From assembly GCF_040026395.1 (NCBI RefSeq), contig NZ_CP157278.1, forward strand, positions 248,001 through 312,000: a stretch of DNA of 64,000 nucleotides, given 5' to 3'. This document shows positions 61,343 through 64,000 of this stretch, in pieces. Source of the stretch: Pedobacter lusitanus (GTDB lineage Bacteria; Bacteroidota; Bacteroidia; Sphingobacteriales; Sphingobacteriaceae). The position numbers and the translations under genes are program-made. Below the pieces are notes generated by a model. The model saw only the letters and a list, made by a program, of their open reading frames with translations. It was not told the origin of the DNA and did no database searches. Each line of letters starts with the position of its first letter. Position 1 is the stretch's first letter.

Positions 61343-64000
61343 TTACTTAATCACCTGCACCCATTTTCCGTTTTGTGTAGCACTGATAGTATTGTTGTAC
61401 ATCGCTTCACATTGTATTGCTGAAAGATAATATTTACCGATATAAGAAGCGTTCAGTAACACCTTATAAGTTACGGTTTCATTTTCCCTGAGATTGAAAT
61501 AGGTAAATACGCGATCATCTCTGATATCTCTGTAGGTATAAGGAGAAGAAGCAATGATACTTTCATTATCATTTACCCTTGTGTTGATAATCTCCCAGCC
61601 GGAAGGAAATATCTGGGTAAGCGCCATCTGCTCATACAACCCCATTTTACCAGGATTTTTCAGTACAACCTCTGCATAAAAATCCAGTCCCTGTTTCAAT
61701 ACGGAAGGATCAATTGGTTTTCCGTTTAGTAATTTATAACTAACAGACATATCAAGTATGTCAGAATTATTCGGTTTAAAGTTATTCTGACCTGCCGCTG
61801 GTTGTCCATCTAATATTAATCTGGCAAATAACACAGTCTGTCCATTATTGGTTACAGCTGCTGTTTTTCCTTTGAAATTAATAGGCAGGCTGCTTAAATA
61901 CTGATTTTGATTGAATGTTCCCTTTTTACCATCCAGCAGATAAGTATAGTTCAATCTGGAAGAAGCAGAATTTTGCCCGCAGAATTTGGCTATGGATAAT
62001 AAACCGTATGCTGTAGTTTGTGTACTGTACCAGTCATCTGTACCTAATTTTGCAGCTACAGTTTGTAATACCTGTGCCGCCCTTCCTTTCTGGCCCATTA
62101 GTGTCAGGGTTTCCAGAATCATGGCTTCATCACGACTGTCTGAGCCATATGTACCTCCCAGCTGGGTATAAGGTTTAACTGTAATATCCAGACCCTTAGT
62201 CAGTGCTGTTGCTGCAGAAGCCTGTCCGGCCAGCTGATAAGCTGCGGCCAATCTCCATTTAGCACTCACTGAAAGGTATTCAAAAGCCTTTAATCTGTTC
62301 ATCGCTGCCATTTCAGGTTTACGTGCAAGTGCTAACACATACAGGCGATAGGCCTGCGAAAGATCGCCGCCATAAAAATTATTACTGTTTGGTACCCAGC
62401 TGCCCGCCTTTCCTTTAAGATAACGTAATACCTCGTCAAGCATGCCTACCGGAATATTATAGCCGCTGTTCTGCGCTTCTACCAGGAAATGACCAGCATA
62501 GTTTGTTCCCCATTCGTCAGCTGAAGGATCGCCTGGCCAGTAAGCCAATCCGCCTTCTGTAGTCTGGAAAGAACGCAATCTGTTAATTCCCGCCTTGATA
62601 TTTCTATCCGTCTGAGCTTTCTGCTGTTCGTTCAGTGGACTTAGTTTGTTCAGAAATAATTGTGGAAAGACAGAAGAGGTAGTCTGCTCTACACAGCCAT
62701 GAGGATATTGCATTAAATAACTTAACCTTTTTTTGAGGTTGACAGGAGGGATAGATGATAACTCAACACTTCCGGAATTACTGCCGGCTATACCTAAAGG
62801 CAGATAATCTGTAGTCCAGCTTTGACCCGGCTGAATAATTGCTGATACCACATTAGTTACATATGGATTTGGATTTCTGATATCCAGTTCAAGATCGTAA
62901 ACTGCTTTTTCGGCACCACTTTGTGCTACAATTTTCACTTTGGCAATACCGGTGATCTGTGGTACTGTAACATCAAAATAAGCCATTTGTTCACCCGGTT
63001 GTGCATAAGTCAGCTGTCTTGTTTTAAGACCAGACACCTGGAGGTTTTGTGTTTGCAGCTGCACGGCGACATTTTTAAGATTGTTTTCTGTTGCGAAGAC
63101 CGTCACCGGCAAAGTGAAACTCTCTCCCGGACCGACTACTCTTGGCAGGGTAGCCAGAACCATTAACGGCTTTTTCACCTGAACAGATTTCTCTGCAGAT
63201 CCATAAGCACCATCCTGTCCTGCAACCACCATAGCTCTTACTGCACCGATATACTGAGGAAGTTTAAATTTATGGGTTTGACTACCACCTTTACCCAGGG
63301 CAAAAGGCCCCATGTATTTGACTACTGCAGTAAATCTGTTTGCTTTAGCCGGATTGAGGTTACGATTTACAGAACCATCTCCTCCAATACTTAGTATACG
63401 TTCCAGATTACCACCCCATGCACCCAGTACATAGTTAAACAGGTCCCAGGTTTTTACGCCCAGACCTTCACGTGCATAAAATACAGCATGAGCATCAGGA
63501 GTCTTAAATCTCGTTAAGTCCAGTAAACCTTCATCCACCAGTGCAATGGTGTAGGTCATTGCTTTTCCATTCTGCTCAGAAACAGTAATGGTGTTCTCCG
63601 TTTCAGGTTTGATTTTATCAGCCATTTTAATTACCGGCTTTAATATTGTTTCAGGATCTTCTATAACTAATGGGATAACACCATACATCCTTATAGGAAG
63701 ATCGTTTACGGTTTGGGCATGTGGCTGCAACAACGTAATGTTGGCAAAAATATTTGGCGCCATGTTTTTCTCAGCCTTGAATTTAAACTGTGTCTGACCT
63801 TTTTTAGTGTCTGTCCAGAAAGTTTTTAAAACGCGGCTACCATTCTCCAAAGAAATTAAGGCTCTTCCGTTTTCGCCGGTAGGGATGGTTAAGACGATAT
63901 CTTCACCTACTTTGAATTTGGTTTTGTTGGCCGTAAATGAAAGCATGGAAGCCTCGGTTGGATTAGCTGATTGTTCGCGCTGTGCCCATCCTGGCCAATC
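61343..64000 (-). CDS. yfhM: Alpha-2-macroglobulin family protein, N-terminus outside the window
   Basis: The frame is open through the right edge (64000) and beyond, so at least 885 C-terminal residues are seen. The bacterial alpha-2-macroglobulin signature is the thioester motif GCVEQ (Cys at 62695), within LSYLMQYPHGCVEQTTSSVFPQLFL. Before it lie the macroglobulin-like beta domains and after it the TED helical barrel (GGLAYWPGDPSADEWGTNYAGHFLVEAQNSGY, then RDEAMILETLTLMGQKG). It traps foreign proteases in the periplasm. The stop is 3 bases before the pbpC start, giving a coupled operon that pairs protection with cell-wall repair. The internal ATG at 63946 is not the true start. Confidence 0.93.
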   Translation of the reverse strand, partial: DWPGWAQREQSANPTEASMLSFTANKTKFKVGEDIVLTIPTGENGRALISLENGSRVLKTFWTDTKKGQTQFKFKAEKNMAPNIFANITLLQPHAQTVNDLPIRMYGVIPLVIEDPETILKPVIKMADKIKPETENTITVSEQNGKAMTYTIALVDEGLLDLTRFKTPDAHAVFYAREGLGVKTWDLFNYVLGAWGGNLERILSIGGDGSVNRNLNPAKANRFTAVVKYMGPFALGKGGSQTHKFKLPQYIGAVRAMVVAGQDGAYGSAEKSVQVKKPLMVLATLPRVVGPGESFTLPVTVFATENNLKNVAVQLQTQNLQVSGLKTRQLTYAQPGEQMAYFDVTVPQITGIAKVKIVAQSGAEKAVYDLELDIRNPNPYVTNVVSAIIQPGQSWTTDYLPLGIAGSNSGSVELSSIPPVNLKKRLSYLMQYPHGCVEQTTSSVFPQLFLNKLSPLNEQQKAQTDRNIKAGINRLRSFQTTEGGLAYWPGDPSADEWGTNYAGHFLVEAQNSGYNIPVGMLDEVLRYLKGKAGSWVPNSNNFYGGDLSQAYRLYVLALARKPEMAAMNRLKAFEYLSVSAKWRLAAAYQLAGQASAATALTKGLDITVKPYTQLGGTYGSDSRDEAMILETLTLMGQKGRAAQVLQTVAAKLGTDDWYSTQTTAYGLLSIAKFCGQNSASSRLNYTYLLDGKKGTFNQNQYLSSLPINFKGKTAAVTNNGQTVLFARLILDGQPAAGQNNFKPNNSDILDMSVSYKLLNGKPIDPSVLKQGLDFYAEVVLKNPGKMGLYEQMALTQIFPSGWEIINTRVNDNESIIASSPYTYRDIRDDRVFTYFNLRENETVTYKVLLNASYIGKYYLSAIQCEAMYNNTISATQNGKWVQVIK

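Noticed and set aside
1..64000. CRISPR arrays, tRNA or rRNA genes, insertion sequences
   Set aside because: No regularly spaced repeats, no T-arm-like GGTTCGAATCC in any gap, and no transposase or long terminal inverted repeats were found by reading; a covariance-model scan would be decisive.

Overview
The window looks like chromosomal DNA from a member of the Bacteroidota, most likely family Sphingobacteriaceae and Pedobacter-like. The support is a SusC/SusD outer-membrane pair, TonB receptors with carboxypeptidase-regulatory N-termini, a DUF4249 lipoprotein, the TAnnTTTG (-7) / TTTG (-33) promoter signature upstream of several genes, scarce Shine-Dalgarno sequences, and a moderately AT-rich composition. 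I see no prophage, insertion sequence, CRISPR array, rRNA or tRNA. The genus is inference.

Layout. 1-929: start-proximal part of an FAD-dependent oxidoreductase that runs off the left edge. 1112-8584: a SusC/SusD operon, a divergent AraC-type regulator and a secreted metzincin-like protease with a discoidin domain, which looks like a nutrient-acquisition locus aimed at a peptide or glycoprotein. 8698-13921: an SRPBCC protein, then a TonB receptor, a periplasmic protein, a LytS-type kinase and a LytTR regulator in one apparent operon. 14049-16971: a thioesterase and an arsenic operon (arsR, Cys-rich DUF6428-like gene, arsC, acr3) with two near-identical candidate ArsR sites. 17018-22508: GNAT, an Lrp regulator divergent from histidine decarboxylase, Crp/Fnr, PAP2, a P-loop/GNAT fusion and an orphan gene. 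22559-28236: a DUF4249/TonB receptor pair, a DUF3347 lipoprotein and citrate synthase. 28272-33981: an aspartyl protease, a 2OG-Fe(II) oxygenase, two small unknowns, panE, a nucleoside transporter and a bifunctional-nuclease protein. 34029-46469: etfBA, a TPR protein, chrA, dnaB, rlmB, a GDP-mannose pyrophosphorylase, kdsD, recQ, kdsA and a DUF6688-like membrane protein. 46522-58952: an OmpA/PD40 protein, queE, a Rieske protein, folD, lepA, cutC, glycosylasparaginase, an omega-amidase with methionine aminotransferase, a queuosine-precursor transporter, a FixH-like small protein, an RRM protein and a YhhN protein. 58949-64000: pbpC and a partial alpha-2-macroglobulin.

How the genes work together. 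KdsD and KdsA supply two steps of KDO synthesis for LPS. QueE makes a queuosine precursor and the YhhQ-type carrier can import one. Methionine aminotransferase plus omega-amidase form a transamination/deamidation pair. PBP1C with alpha-2-macroglobulin is a known periplasmic repair and protease-trap pairing. Much of the window is core housekeeping. The accessory parts are the SusCD/protease locus, the TonB-LytS/LytTR operon, the ars operon, the Lrp-hdc pair and the kinase-like/GNAT fusion. I found no clearly new multi-gene defence or mobile system. The most unusual items are listed as findings.
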